This document shows, one piece after another, positions 52,462-63,500 of a DNA stretch of 64,000 nt. Made by a program: the position numbers and the translations under genes. Source of the stretch: Mogibacterium sp. (lineage in GTDB: Bacteria > Bacillota > Clostridia > Peptostreptococcales > Anaerovoracaceae); assembly GCA_017433975.1 (NCBI GenBank), contig JAFRGD010000017.1:157594-221593 (forward strand). The letters are read 5' to 3'. Position 1 is the stretch's first letter. Each line of letters opens with the position of its first letter. Under the pieces are notes generated by a model. That model searched no databases, was not told where the DNA came from, and saw nothing but the letters and a program-made list of their open reading frames with translations.

Positions 52462-53820
52462 ATGGATAAAAACGCAATGATGCAAACCCTGGCCCGGGAC
52501 GCTTACGAAAAGGGCAGCTTCAACGGGGTCTGGCTGTACGCGGAGGGCGGGGAGATCGTGTCGAAGGGCGCGTACGGCTTCCGCGACGCGGATGACAAGC
52601 TTCCGATGCAGGAGGACAGCATTTACGAGCTGGCCTCGATCACCAAGCAGTTTACGGCCGCCGCGGTTATGCTCCTCATCCGGAGAGGACTTCTGCGGCT
52701 GGAGGACGAGATCACGGAGTTCTTCCCGGAGATTCCGTACAAAGGCGCGACGGTCCGCCACCTCCTGACCCACACCGCCGGCGTACCGGACATCTACGAC
52801 TCAGACTGGATCGTCAAGGTCTGGGAGGAGGAGAAAAAGATTCCTTCCAACGACATCATCCTCCGCTACCTCACGGAAAGCGGGGAAGGCCCGCTCTTTG
52901 CGCCGGGCGAACAGTTTGAGTACTCCAACACCGGGTACAATCTGCTGGCCGAGCTCGTTCAAAAGGTCTCCGGCGTCCCGTTTGAGGACTTCCTAAAGGA
53001 GAATATCTTTGAGCCAGCCGGCATGCACTCGACCGGTGTCTACCACCTGCGCCGGGACGGCGTCCCGTCCGACGATTTCGTCCGCAATCTGGTGCGGGAG
53101 GACGGCAGGTATCTCCTCCCGGACGACTCGGAGGGCGATTATGACGTGGCCGCGGTCGACGGCCTGAACGGCGACGACTATGTCTACACAACGGTCTTCG
53201 ACATGCTCATCTGGGACCGGGTGCTGCGCGACGGCAGGGTCCTCACCCATGAGGAGCAGCAGCTCATGTATACGCCGTGCAAGCTGAACAGCGGTGAGGT
53301 CTATGAGGAGGACGGCGAGGGCTACGGCTTTGGCTGGGGAATCATCCGCGATTCGGAACTCGGCCTCATCGTCAACCACAGCGGCGGCATGCCGGGGCTG
53401 AATACCTGGTACGAGCGCTTCCTCGACGCGGACCGGGTGCTCCTTCTGCTTATCAGCCGCGATTCTGAGGACGCCAGAGCCTGCAAGGGCTTCTGGGACG
53501 GCATGCGGGACGTCGCAAAGGGCAAGGAACCTGCGCCGGTCCGGACGATCGAAGACATTTCGATCAAGGACCCTGACAAATCGAAGTGGGAGAGCTTCTG
53601 CGGGAAATACGAGAAGCTTGTGGAGGACTTCCCTCTGGAAGAAGTTTGTATGAAGGACGGTGACCTGTACGGCAAGGTCGTATGGGACGAGAACGACCGC
53701 TTTGAATGCAAGTTCTATCCGATCGGGGGGAGTACCTTCGGTAGGAAAAACGGCTTCGTCAGAATCGAATTCGGCGACGGCTGCGTGTCGATCAACGAGA
53801 CCACCTGCAAAAAACTGTAG
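52462..53820 (+). CDS. Beta-lactamase-family serine hydrolase
   Basis: This 452-residue protein has all three motifs of the class C beta-lactamase/esterase family: ASITKQF (SxxK), FEYSNTGYNLL (YxN) and VNHSGGMPG (HxG). It has LLTHTAGVPD and a C-terminal beta domain of about 100 residues. No signal peptide is seen. The start may be ATG 52462 or 52444; the latter overlaps the previous stop, and neither has a strong ribosome site. Together with the preceding gene it makes a tandem of two serine hydrolases. Substrate unknown. Confidence 0.85.
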   Translation: MDKNAMMQTLARDAYEKGSFNGVWLYAEGGEIVSKGAYGFRDADDKLPMQEDSIYELASITKQFTAAAVMLLIRRGLLRLEDEITEFFPEIPYKGATVRHLLTHTAGVPDIYDSDWIVKVWEEEKKIPSNDIILRYLTESGEGPLFAPGEQFEYSNTGYNLLAELVQKVSGVPFEDFLKENIFEPAGMHSTGVYHLRRDGVPSDDFVRNLVREDGRYLLPDDSEGDYDVAAVDGLNGDDYVYTTVFDMLIWDRVLRDGRVLTHEEQQLMYTPCKLNSGEVYEEDGEGYGFGWGIIRDSELGLIVNHSGGMPGLNTWYERFLDADRVLLLLISRDSEDARACKGFWDGMRDVAKGKEPAPVRTIEDISIKDPDKSKWESFCGKYEKLVEDFPLEEVCMKDGDLYGKVVWDENDRFECKFYPIGGSTFGRKNGFVRIEFGDGCVSINETTCKKL

Positions 53821-53852
53821 GCAGAACGTCTTACCGCAAGCGTATATATGAA

Positions 53853-53892
53853 AAAAGGCTCCTCACTGCCAGCGCGGCAGGAGGAGCCTTAC
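53853..53892 (-). terminator. Terminator of the adhesin gene
   Basis: On the minus strand AAGGCTCCTC pairs with GAGGAGCC over a loop holding a GCC/GGC pairing, then TTTTTT follows. It lies 21 nt after the adhesin stop and faces the serine hydrolase gene on the other strand. Confidence 0.9.
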
Positions 53893-53912
53893 TTCATCCC
53901 ATAAGGTTTCGG

Positions 53913-56900
53913 TTATTGTTCATTCTTACGGCGTCTTCCGACAACAGCTGCGCCGAGGCATGCCGTCGCCAAAGCAAACAGCGCCAGCCATCCGAATGGG
54001 TTGTTGGTATCTCCCGTAGGAGGTTTCTTAGGGTCGTACGGATCTTTGTACTTGTTCGTGAACGTGAATACGGAGACGTCGACTTCTTCACCGTTCTTGT
54101 AGATCGTCAGAGTCTTTTGGAGCGTGCCGTCCTCTTCGGTGATTTCATAGTGCAGTTCGTAGACCGTCGAATCATACTCGTATCCCGCAAGTCCGGTGTC
54201 GAACTCGGTGATTTCATAGTCATACGTCCCCGGTTCCTTGAAAACGATCTCTCCAAATTCTTTCTCTACTCCGGCCTTTGCCTCGATCGTCTTGACCTTG
54301 CCGTTCGATCCCTTCGGCATCGGCATATCGACGTCCGCATCGGTGCTGATCGCCTCGAGCTTGAACTCGAACAGGTCACCCTTTGGAGCGTCATCGCCTT
54401 CGACTCGCTTGAGTACCGGAGGGTCGTCCTTCACCGGGGTATAACCTGTAAATGTGTTGGTAAATGTCACAGGATCATCCTCCGGCGCATTTGATGTCAC
54501 GGTGAGCGTCCCGTCGCCGTTGTCGCTTACGGTGACCGTTACTTCTGCCTGTGTTTCATCAAACACATATCCCTGCCGCTCTTCGATGACTTCGACGATC
54601 TTATATTTGTGATCGCCTGTGTCATCCACTTCATCACCGTTGATCTTGTAAGTGAGTTCCTTGAATGCTACGTCGCCGTTCTTGTCGCATTCCGCGGTGT
54701 CGATGACATTGTCATCTTCGTCAAGCAGCTGGAAGGTAAACATCTCGTCGTCCGACAGTTCCTCCAAAGACTTTCCTTCGAGAATCTTCTTTGCGTGGAG
54801 TACAACGGTTCCTTCTGCTTTATAGGTGTTTACGAAGTCAAGAGCCTCCGCATTATCGTCAGGCGTAACCTCGAGAGTACCATCTCCGTTATCATCTACT
54901 GTAACCGTTACAGTGTATTGCGTGGTGTCTACAGCGATTCCATTACCGCCGGTCGACGTTTCTTTGACCGTATACGTATGTGTTCCGGTCGGATCATTAT
55001 CCTTGTCGAGGATGTAGTCGATCTTCGGATAGTTGATCTTTCCGTCGGCTGCCGAGTTGGTTACTGTTGCGATTACTTCGTCGCCTTCCTTTACTTCAAA
55101 CTCGAACTCGTCTCCGTCGGTCATCGCCCTCCCGACGATGCTCTTTGTTCCTTCAAATGTTATATCGCCCTTGGCTTCGTAGTCATTTGTAAAGATTAAC
55201 GCTTCAACTTCACTGCCGTCTTTGAGGAAGGTCGGCGTTATTGTCAGGTTGCTCTGACCGTCATCTTCTACGGAAAGCTTTACTGTGTATTCAGTAGTGT
55301 CATAGGTTATTCCCTTTGTATCGCCAGACGGTACAATTTCTGTGAACTTGTACGTGTATTCCTTGCCGTCATCGGCGAGAACGAAGTCGATCTCACCGAA
55401 CGCAATGTCTGCACTGTATCCGCTTGTCGGTTGGATCGTTACCGTGGTTTCTTCCGGCATCGGAGCACCTGTGGTTACCGCTTCAAGCTTGAATGTGAAT
55501 TCGTCACCGGACCGGAACGCTCTTCCTGTAATGACTTTCGTCGCCTTCAGCGAATAAGATCCGCTGGCATCGTAGGTGTTGGTGAAGGCGAGTGCAGATG
55601 GACCGCTTGGTGTCGTTTCGACCTTCAGCGTTCCGTCCCCGTTGTCGGAAATCTTTACTGTGATGGTCTTTACGCTGTCGTTTGTAACGCCGGCAACCGT
55701 TCCCGTTTCGGTTACAGTGTAGGTGTAGGTCTTTCCTGCGTCAGCAAGCGTATAGTTTACCTCGCCGAAATCAAACGTTGCGGTTGTTCCTGCTTTTGGT
55801 TCGATCGTCACAGACGTGGTTTCAGGCATCGGCGCATTGGCATTGTTGCAGGTTACCGTAAACGTCCATGTGTCGCCGCTCTTGAATGCTCTGTTCTCGA
55901 TGGTCTTCGTACCCGAAAGCGTGGTCTTTCCGGATGCATCATAGGTGTTGTCATAGTTTACAGTGAATGTGTTGGTGTCTTCGTCAAACGTTCCCGTTGC
56001 CGGAGAAGTGGCGGATATGTTCGTAACTGTAAGCAGCCCATTAACGAGTTCCACCGTAACTGTGATTTCCTTTGCCTGTCCGAAAGTTACGCCCGCAACG
56101 GTCTGGCCGGCGTTCTCTTCGGTTATCGTATACTTGTAGGTTCCAGCCGATGTATATTTGATTGTTCCGAACGTGTCCGTAAGATCGGCCGTGGAACCCG
56201 TGATTACGACCGTGTCTTCTTCCGGCATCGGGGATGTTCCGGTCGTTTCATCCGCATAAACCGCTTCGCCAGCGGCAAGGGTAAAGGTAAGGCTGTCATC
56301 GTCTGCCAACGTATAGTTTTCAGTAACCTTCTTTACCTTAAGTTCAGCCTCTGTTGCAGAGAGCCTGTTCTTAAACTGGTTATAGTAACGGACGTTCGGA
56401 TCTTCAATGACGCCCGATACCGTATCGTTTGATACTTCGGTGGTGCTTACCTCTCCGTTTGTCGAACGGACCTGGCTGATGGTGTAGCCCTGTTCATTGA
56501 TGGTGCTTGCCTTCGCAACCGGCGTTCTCCCGGACGTCTGTCCGCCGACATTGTCCGCCGGGTATTCATTCGCGTAGATTTCCTGGATCGTGTATTTCGT
56601 TCCGAGCGGAAGGTTCGTAAATCTTATTACTTCAAGCTGCTTTAAAGTCATGTCGACGGTTACCGTATGATATCCGTCTTCATCGGCAGGGACTTTCCAG
56701 ATGAAGTGACCGTTCTCGTCTCTTTTTACGACGGTTGAGCCGCCCTGCTGCTCGGTTTCAACAAACCACTGCCAAAGCAGAGTGTTCCACGCCCTGTACT
56801 TGAGATCTCCGAACCGGCTTACGTCGGTGTCGAATCCCGTTACAGGGATGTCCTGTTCGCTGCCGTAATCATGATAACCGTACAGGTAGTACGCATTGGA

Positions 56901-59900
56901 AGTATCTCTTACGACATACTCGTATCCTACGATACCGGTAGGATCGCCGGTATCCGGAATGCTCAGGGTGACTCTATATGTGAAGGATTCATTGTTAAGC
57001 TGTTCCTGAGTCTTGTCGGAAAGCGAACCGTCGACGATCTTCGTAATGTCCAGCTCGCCGGTTTTTCGGTTCGTTCCTACCAGCTCTCCAGTACCCGTTC
57101 CGGATACGTAATAGGTCTTGCCGTCGATCTCGTATTCCTTTGCCCCGTCCGGATTTGTGTTGTATTTATCCTTTAAAGTCAGGTATGTAAGAGTCCGGTT
57201 TATAACCATCGGGCGGACGGTTTGCGTCGTGAATTCATACTCGTAATCTTTACCGGAGATGACTTCTTCCTCCAAAGAATAGTCGTGACCGGTCTCCAGA
57301 ACCTCAATGACAGACTCTCCGTCTACCGTTTCTTCCCGCAGATAGCCCGGTGCAATATAGATGCTGTCAAACCAGTCTCCGGAAGTCGTAGGCAGGTCGA
57401 TGGTATAGGCGTCATCTTTGTTTGGGGACGTCGTTCCGTTGTTCTGATAATACTCACCGTCTCTTAACAGATAGAATCTAACCGCTTCGTGTGACTGGAC
57501 CGGGTTGATGTTGTCGGCAAAATCCTTCTTCACGGTCATTTCTTCGGTGATCAGTTCCATCTTGTTGTGACCCTTGTCGAAAGGATCCGTGTATTCGTGC
57601 CCGAGGTATGTATAAGATGTGAAGAGGTGAGTATTTGTCTTTATGTTGTACTCGGTATCTGATGTAATAATGGCTTGAAGCTGTTCATCCGTAAGATAGG
57701 TTGAACCGTCCTTCGTCCAGCCCTTGTTCTTTTCATATTCATAGGAACCGTTGCCCGGAATGTCTACGATGTACTGTTCCTTGTCCTTCTCGGAAAGGTC
57801 CTTGACCTTGACCGTTCCGTTTTCGAGGTTCGCGATGGCGTCATACGCCTCCTGGCTTGGCCAAACATCGAACTCGATGGAGTAGGTCGTCTCTTCCTCA
57901 AGGGTTCCGACGGTGCTCAAATCCCAGGTAACGCCGTTGTCGTCACTGAAGGAAGCAGACGGGGCGCCGATCCATTTCTGATTGTTTTTATAATATCTGA
58001 ATCCGCCTGCGTTCCCGTGGATCTGGGCGCTTACCGAGGAAAGCTGGGTAACGCCGTCGTCAACTACAACGTTGCTGGATCCGATGTCCGTTTTGATCGT
58101 TTGCGCGATTCCTTCAAAGGCGCTTTCGATTTGTTCTCTGCTGCGGGCATTGATGTTTTCTTTGCCGCCCGCAATCGTAACCAGGGTCTCAAGGCGGTCT
58201 GCGCCTGCAGCGTTTCCGCAAAATACCCCGTAGAACTGTGATCTGCCGGCGATGTTGATCGCTTCGTCCTGCGAGTACTCAACCGCTTCCGCAGTATGTG
58301 AATAGTCGTTGTTGTATCCCGGACCGCTCGGATAGCCCACCCATCGATTCGGTTCCCCGTCCGTCACGAAGATGACGTAGGTCTTGTTGTTCTTCTTGTC
58401 TGCATCCGTTTCCGCCTGCGTTAAGAGCCCCTGGGCCTGTCGCAGACCGATTTCCCAGTTTGTTCCTGACGTTGAGGTGGTGTAGTCGAGCTGATATCCG
58501 CCGCTCGAAGTTCTTCCGTTAACATAGTCGAGAATCGTGTCCGGATCATTTGTCCACGAACCCTGTCCCCATGTGTAGGTGGAACCTGTCAGGTTGAATT
58601 CCACAAGAGCAAAGTTAATGTCGTTTTCGTCCATGTCAAGGGAATTCACGAGAATATTGAGAGCCGATCGGGCGGCTTCCATACGCATTTGTTCTCTCGG
58701 CACGTTACGGTTGTCGCTCTCCATGTCGTAGCTCATGCTTCTCGTGGTATCGAGAATAACGATTACGTTTGCTCCGACTTTTTCTTCCGAGTGCTGGACA
58801 GGCGCTGTGACATCCAGACGAATCGTGCTCGTTCCGTCCGAGTTTCTCGTAACCGTCTTGACGGTTGTCGGTCCGTGAACGTCTTCTTGTTCCGCGCCGG
58901 AAGGGTGCGTCTGATGCTCTCCGTAAAGGACGTAAATTACACTTCCATCGGCGATCGGAGTTCTTTCCTTCCTGATATTGTCTTCCCCGTCGGAAATGAG
59001 CTTATCCATCGCCCAGCCCGTCGAAGTCTTGAAAAGCTGGAGATCGATGTTGAAGCTTTCTTCAGCGTCTTCACTTTCCTTGTAGATCGCTCCATAGCAA
59101 GAATATCCGTCAAACTCGTTGTTTAAGCTGATGCTTCCGGTCGCATCGGAAACGTCAACCAATACAGGCTCGGAAATCTCATCATAGCCGCCGTCTTCAT
59201 TCGGCGTTACGTAGTGGATCGTTGACTGTTGCTCATTACCATCGTTATCGGTCCAGGTAATCGCAAAATAGGAGAAGTGATCCACTTCGAAAGAGGCGTC
59301 GATGGAATCGATATCCGTGTCGGAAAGAGTCACGTCAACACTGCCGTCCGTCTTGTCCGAAACGTCCGCGACGACCTCTGCTTTATTGCCGACGATATGC
59401 GACATCTGAATGGATCCGGCGTCAATGTCGCTCAGCTCGGCTTTTTCGAGACCTTCCTTTTTGACCGTTACCTCGACGGATGTATTCCCAACCGGCTCGA
59501 CTTCGAAACCTGTCGCGACACTCTCGAAGTGAATATCGTAAGCCAGGATCCCGTCATATGATTGTTTGCTTTTGGCCAGTGCTTTTTCAGTATCTTCAAG
59601 AGCATCCGACCCCTCTTCCAGAGGCATCACGACAAGTTCTACTTCCTCCGCAAATGCCTCTTTGTCCGTCGCGACTCTGACGGTTACTTCATTCGTTTCG
59701 ACGACATATTCGGTCGGTGTGTCCGCGGCTTCATCGGCGGACACTTCTGGGATTTCGGTCTCTTCGAGATCTCCGGCCACTTCGGAAACTTCGGCCTCCT
59801 CGAAATCATCGGCCGCTTCAAAAGCTTCAGCCTCCCCGAAATCGGATTCTTCTTCCTGTGTATCTGTCGGAACATCGCCTTCGGTAGGCTCGGTTCCCTG

Positions 59901-60026
59901 TTCCTGCGCGGTCAGATCGTCTTCTGCACAATATACCATCGAGAACGATGGTACATAGATTACGATCATGGCCAGCGACAGAAAGAATGCCAAAAGTCTC
60001 TTCACGCTTGATTTTGTTTTCTTCAT
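53913..60026 (-). CDS. Large cell-wall-anchored adhesin/pilin-like protein with vWA and six isopeptide repeats
   Basis: The 2037-residue surface protein has a signal peptide (to about residue 34), an acidic Glu/Asp-rich stretch (about 36-110), and a von Willebrand A domain near residues 415-610 with the metal site VIVILDTTRSMS (DTTRS in place of the common DxSxS). Six tandem pilin-isopeptide/FctA-type domains follow, starting near residues 1220, 1360, 1484, 1617, 1735 and 1859; each has a T-E-type strand (TYTYTVTE) and ends FTNTY-like. A C-terminal KPPTGD sorting motif, hydrophobic helix and RRRKNEQ tail end the protein. Sampled G+C is about 50%, far below the housekeeping genes. No sortase is in the window. 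Confidence 0.92.
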   Translation of the reverse strand: MKKTKSSVKRLLAFFLSLAMIVIYVPSFSMVYCAEDDLTAQEQGTEPTEGDVPTDTQEEESDFGEAEAFEAADDFEEAEVSEVAGDLEETEIPEVSADEAADTPTEYVVETNEVTVRVATDKEAFAEEVELVVMPLEEGSDALEDTEKALAKSKQSYDGILAYDIHFESVATGFEVEPVGNTSVEVTVKKEGLEKAELSDIDAGSIQMSHIVGNKAEVVADVSDKTDGSVDVTLSDTDIDSIDASFEVDHFSYFAITWTDNDGNEQQSTIHYVTPNEDGGYDEISEPVLVDVSDATGSISLNNEFDGYSCYGAIYKESEDAEESFNIDLQLFKTSTGWAMDKLISDGEDNIRKERTPIADGSVIYVLYGEHQTHPSGAEQEDVHGPTTVKTVTRNSDGTSTIRLDVTAPVQHSEEKVGANVIVILDTTRSMSYDMESDNRNVPREQMRMEAARSALNILVNSLDMDENDINFALVEFNLTGSTYTWGQGSWTNDPDTILDYVNGRTSSGGYQLDYTTSTSGTNWEIGLRQAQGLLTQAETDADKKNNKTYVIFVTDGEPNRWVGYPSGPGYNNDYSHTAEAVEYSQDEAINIAGRSQFYGVFCGNAAGADRLETLVTIAGGKENINARSREQIESAFEGIAQTIKTDIGSSNVVVDDGVTQLSSVSAQIHGNAGGFRYYKNNQKWIGAPSASFSDDNGVTWDLSTVGTLEEETTYSIEFDVWPSQEAYDAIANLENGTVKVKDLSEKDKEQYIVDIPGNGSYEYEKNKGWTKDGSTYLTDEQLQAIITSDTEYNIKTNTHLFTSYTYLGHEYTDPFDKGHNKMELITEEMTVKKDFADNINPVQSHEAVRFYLLRDGEYYQNNGTTSPNKDDAYTIDLPTTSGDWFDSIYIAPGYLREETVDGESVIEVLETGHDYSLEEEVISGKDYEYEFTTQTVRPMVINRTLTYLTLKDKYNTNPDGAKEYEIDGKTYYVSGTGTGELVGTNRKTGELDITKIVDGSLSDKTQEQLNNESFTYRVTLSIPDTGDPTGIVGYEYVVRDTSNAYYLYGYHDYGSEQDIPVTGFDTDVSRFGDLKYRAWNTLLWQWFVETEQQGGSTVVKRDENGHFIWKVPADEDGYHTVTVDMTLKQLEVIRFTNLPLGTKYTIQEIYANEYPADNVGGQTSGRTPVAKASTINEQGYTISQVRSTNGEVSTTEVSNDTVSGVIEDPNVRYYNQFKNRLSATEAELKVKKVTENYTLADDDSLTFTLAAGEAVYADETTGTSPMPEEDTVVITGSTADLTDTFGTIKYTSAGTYKYTITEENAGQTVAGVTFGQAKEITVTVELVNGLLTVTNISATSPATGTFDEDTNTFTVNYDNTYDASGKTTLSGTKTIENRAFKSGDTWTFTVTCNNANAPMPETTSVTIEPKAGTTATFDFGEVNYTLADAGKTYTYTVTETGTVAGVTNDSVKTITVKISDNGDGTLKVETTPSGPSALAFTNTYDASGSYSLKATKVITGRAFRSGDEFTFKLEAVTTGAPMPEETTVTIQPTSGYSADIAFGEIDFVLADDGKEYTYKFTEIVPSGDTKGITYDTTEYTVKLSVEDDGQSNLTITPTFLKDGSEVEALIFTNDYEAKGDITFEGTKSIVGRAMTDGDEFEFEVKEGDEVIATVTNSAADGKINYPKIDYILDKDNDPTGTHTYTVKETSTGGNGIAVDTTQYTVTVTVDDNGDGTLEVTPDDNAEALDFVNTYKAEGTVVLHAKKILEGKSLEELSDDEMFTFQLLDEDDNVIDTAECDKNGDVAFKELTYKINGDEVDDTGDHKYKIVEVIEERQGYVFDETQAEVTVTVSDNGDGTLTVTSNAPEDDPVTFTNTFTGYTPVKDDPPVLKRVEGDDAPKGDLFEFKLEAISTDADVDMPMPKGSNGKVKTIEAKAGVEKEFGEIVFKEPGTYDYEITEFDTGLAGYEYDSTVYELHYEITEEDGTLQKTLTIYKNGEEVDVSVFTFTNKYKDPYDPKKPPTGDTNNPFGWLALFALATACLGAAVVGRRRKNEQ

Positions 60027-60090
60027 GATTACCCCTATGATATATGTGATGAAAAGTTAAGGTTCCCCCTTTATGCCAATAACAATTGTG

Positions 60091-60119
60091 ATTATAACAT
60101 TAATTATTATCACTCTCAA
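60091..60119 (-). promoter_or_regulatory. Strong promoter of the adhesin gene
   Basis: On the minus strand TTGAGA (complement of 60114-60119), a 17-bp spacer and TATAAT (complement of 60091-60096) give an untranslated leader of about 60 bases. AGGGG precedes the ATG by five bases. Confidence 0.8.
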
Positions 60120-60137
60120 CATAAACCCTACCTTTCG

Positions 60138-60407
60138 GTCCTTGACAGCGGAGTCCCGATCCTGGTGGATTGGGTGGACTGGGCCGGACACTGGCAGGTC
60201 GTCATCGGCCTCGACACTTGCGGGACGGACGATCCGTACGATGACGTGCTCATCATGGCGGACCCGTACGACGTAACCGACCATTATCAGGACGGCTATT
60301 ACACCGTTCCGCTCGGCCGCTTTTTCTACATGTGGCGGGAAGGCCCTTGTGCGGGAAAGGACGAGCCGTATCAGCAGCCATTCGTGGTCGCTTCACCCAG
60401 AGAATAA
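60138..60407 (+). pseudogene. C-terminal remnant of a C39/papain-like peptidase
   Basis: The reading frame shows VLDSGVPILVDWVDWAGHWQ, VIGLDT, DDVLIMADPYDVTDHYQDGY, and PFVVASPRE, which look like the catalytic-His half of a C39-like peptidase protein. No start codon, signal peptide or Cys half precedes it: the sequence immediately upstream becomes A+T-rich and holds the adhesin promoter. The fragment is about 88 codons. It is best read as a truncated remnant, left when the adhesin region was inserted or rearranged. Confidence 0.6.
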
Positions 60408-60465
60408 GCAGCTGTGATTTGCGATTCGGAACTACTGTAAAGTGTTTGAATCATACGGGAAATCA

Positions 60466-60515
60466 TGGACAGATAAGGGGTAACATGGTATAATAATTTA
60501 ATATTTATACCATGT
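60466..60515 (+). promoter_or_regulatory. CotH-protein promoter with overlapping palindrome
   Basis: TGGACA (60466-60471), a 17-bp spacer and TATAAT (60489-60494) form a good promoter about 95 bases before the start. The inverted repeat ACATGGTATA (60483-60492) / TATACCATGT (60506-60515), followed by TTTTT, covers the -10 and start. It could be an operator or a 5'-end hairpin acting as terminator/attenuator. Confidence 0.65.
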
Positions 60516-60587
60516 TTTTTAATTGCGTTTCGTTACTATATATTAAGCAAAAAACGATACATCTTGCTTGAGAAAAGGGAGTGCTAC

Positions 60588-63500
60588 ATGAATACCAGCA
60601 AGAAAAGAAACAACGGAATCCTTCGGAGGATCAGCGTCATTTTACTCTGTTTCTTCGTGTTCATGGTCACAGTGGTGCCGACGACGATGACTGCTTTTGC
60701 GGTTGCGGGAGACGGTTCCGAGGCCGACGAGGAACAGGTTGAAATGGCGACGGAAGAGACGCAGGAAGAACCGGCGGCGGACGAAACTGTTGAGCCGGCG
60801 GAGCCGGCGCCGGAGGAGGCAGATGCCGGGGAGCCGGAGGAACCAGCGGAACAGGTAGAAGCCGCCGAGGAAGAACCGGAAGACGAAGTAACGGTCACCG
60901 ACGAGGAGCCGGAACCGGCCGGCGGAGACGTTGCTGAGGAACCTGTTGTGAAAGCAGCGGACGACGGCGGCCTCCGGGCAACTGCGCCGACGAAGCTTTG
61001 GGTTGCGCCGTCCGATACGAACAATATTCCGGTGCAGATTGACGTGTTTGTTTCAAGCACAAAAACACAACAGACTACAACGACGTACACCTGCGAACTA
61101 TACTTTCCTGGAAACGCAAATCTGTCGGGTTGCCAGCTCTCCTGGGACGGCGGTCTTGACGCGACGGTAGGTACAACGACTCGATCCAGTGGCAGCTGTC
61201 CGATTCCGGATGTGGGTTCCACGACGACATATACTTTCACGAGCGGAAGAAACACTTATAAATATACCATCACAACCTACCAAGGGTCTGCTTCTGTGGT
61301 ACCGATCTTCATCGATATCGACGAGACCTTCAAAGAGGAGGGGGAGACGACACCGCACACCATCGCAGCCATGGACGGCGACACCACTCACGAGAAATAT
61401 TGTGTGGGCCAGATCTATATCAACGGTACGCAGTACGAATTGTCAAAAATCAAGGGCCGCGGGAACGCAACATGGATAGAATCGAAAGATAAAAAACCGT
61501 ACAACATCACTCTGGGAAATAAGATTAAATTTCCGGGCATCGACTCTGAAAAGACCAAAAAGTGGTCCTTGCTTGCAGAAAACCTCGATCACAGTCTGCT
61601 CGGCAACCGCATCGGTTATCATCTCGCTCACGAGATGGGAATCGGCCAGGATACCGCTTCCGCAGACGTCTGGATGAACGGTGAGTATCAGGGGTGCTAC
61701 ACCGTTACGCCAAAAACCGATTCATTCGTTACCAAGAACGGTTTTATGATTGAACAGGACAACTATCTGGAGGGAATCGAGAACGGCGGAGATCCGCAGT
61801 TTAAACTCGATGGAATGCGGGAAGCCAATGGCTGGTCGTCTTGCTACAATCGTATTACTGTTAAAAAGATCGGCGACAATCTGCTTCTGAAAAACGGAGT
61901 GGTCGATGATAGTGACGAGAATCTGGATGCAGTATCTCAGGGAACGATCAAGCCTTGGCTTCAGGACGCCTGGGATGCGATCCGTTCTGACACCGGCTAC
62001 AACAGCAAAGGCAAATACTATACTGACTATATTGATATCGAGAGCTTTGCAAAGATGTACCTTATGCACGAGTACGTCAAAAGTTATGATGTTTGTGCTG
62101 GCAGCATCTATTTCCACCGCGACGGCATGACCGACGATGATAAGCTCTTTGCTGGTCCGTTGTGGGATCTGGACAACGCCATGGGGTCCGTTTATCAGAA
62201 TGGCTCCCTAGGCAACGCAGATGATCGCAGCCACGGTGACCGAAGGAGGGGAGATCAAGCGTTCATTTCTCAATTGCCGAATCCAAGCACAATATATAAA
62301 ACTTCCATTTATCAAACGATTAGCAAGCATGATGACTTCATGGAGGAGGTATATAAACAGTATAATAAATATCACTCCCAATTTGATAATCTGCCGGATG
62401 ATTTGGACCAGATGATCAGTGATGTCGATGCTTCCGCCAGAATGAACCACCGCAAAGTCACTGATTTGGGAAATGGCACCGGAAAAAACAATCATTATTA
62501 TGCAAGCCAGACGACATTAGGGACAGGTCAGTATCAGCAAACATATCTGGCTACAACGAACTCTAAGACCGATTGGGGAAACTACGCCGCGAATCTAAAA
62601 ACTTATGTCCGGGTTCGGTCATTGTGGTTCCACAATACTTATCGATGCACGCATACGACGCTCGTGAAGACGGAAGCGACTGCACCGACGTGCACGGAGC
62701 CGGGCAACAGCGCGTACTGGACCTGCAGCACATGCGGGGAGTACTTCAGCGACGCGAACGGCGAGACCGAGATTGCGGCGGACAGCTGGGTGATTCCGGC
62801 GACCGGCCACAGTCTGACGGCGCATCCTGCAGTTGCTGCGACCTGCACGACAGCCGGAAACAGCGCGTATTGGAGCTGCAGCACATGCGGGAAGTACTTC
62901 AGTGACGCGAACGGAACGACCGAGATCGCGGCGAACAGCTGGGTGATCGCGGCGACCGGCCATGGGTGGGGGACACCGACTTATACATGGGCTGATGACA
63001 ACAGCACCGTGACCGCAACGAGAGTCTGCGGAAACGATGCATCGCATAAGGAAACCGAGACCGTTGCGGCAACGGGTGTAGTTACCACCGCGGCCGGCTG
63101 TGAGACGAAAGGCGTCAGGACCTACACCTCCGCTTCGTTTGCAAATGCGGCGTTCACAGTCCAGACCAAGGCGGTCGACATCTCGCCAACCGGACACGAC
63201 TGGAACGAGCCGACCTGGGTCTGGGCGGACGACTATAGCGAAGCGACCGCAACCATTGTCTGCAAGAACGACCCGAGCAATCATATAGAAATCGTTAAAG
63301 ATACGAATCCGTTCACATCATCCGCGGAACCAACTTGCACGGAAGGTAGCGCGGCGGCGTATGTTGCGACCGTCGTGTTTGAGGGAGAGGAATATAGCGA
63401 TGTGACGAGCAAGTTCATCCCTGCGCTCGGTCACGACTGGTCAGATTGGACCGTGACGCAAGAACCGACCTGCACGGCAACAGGAACGAAGACGAGAACC

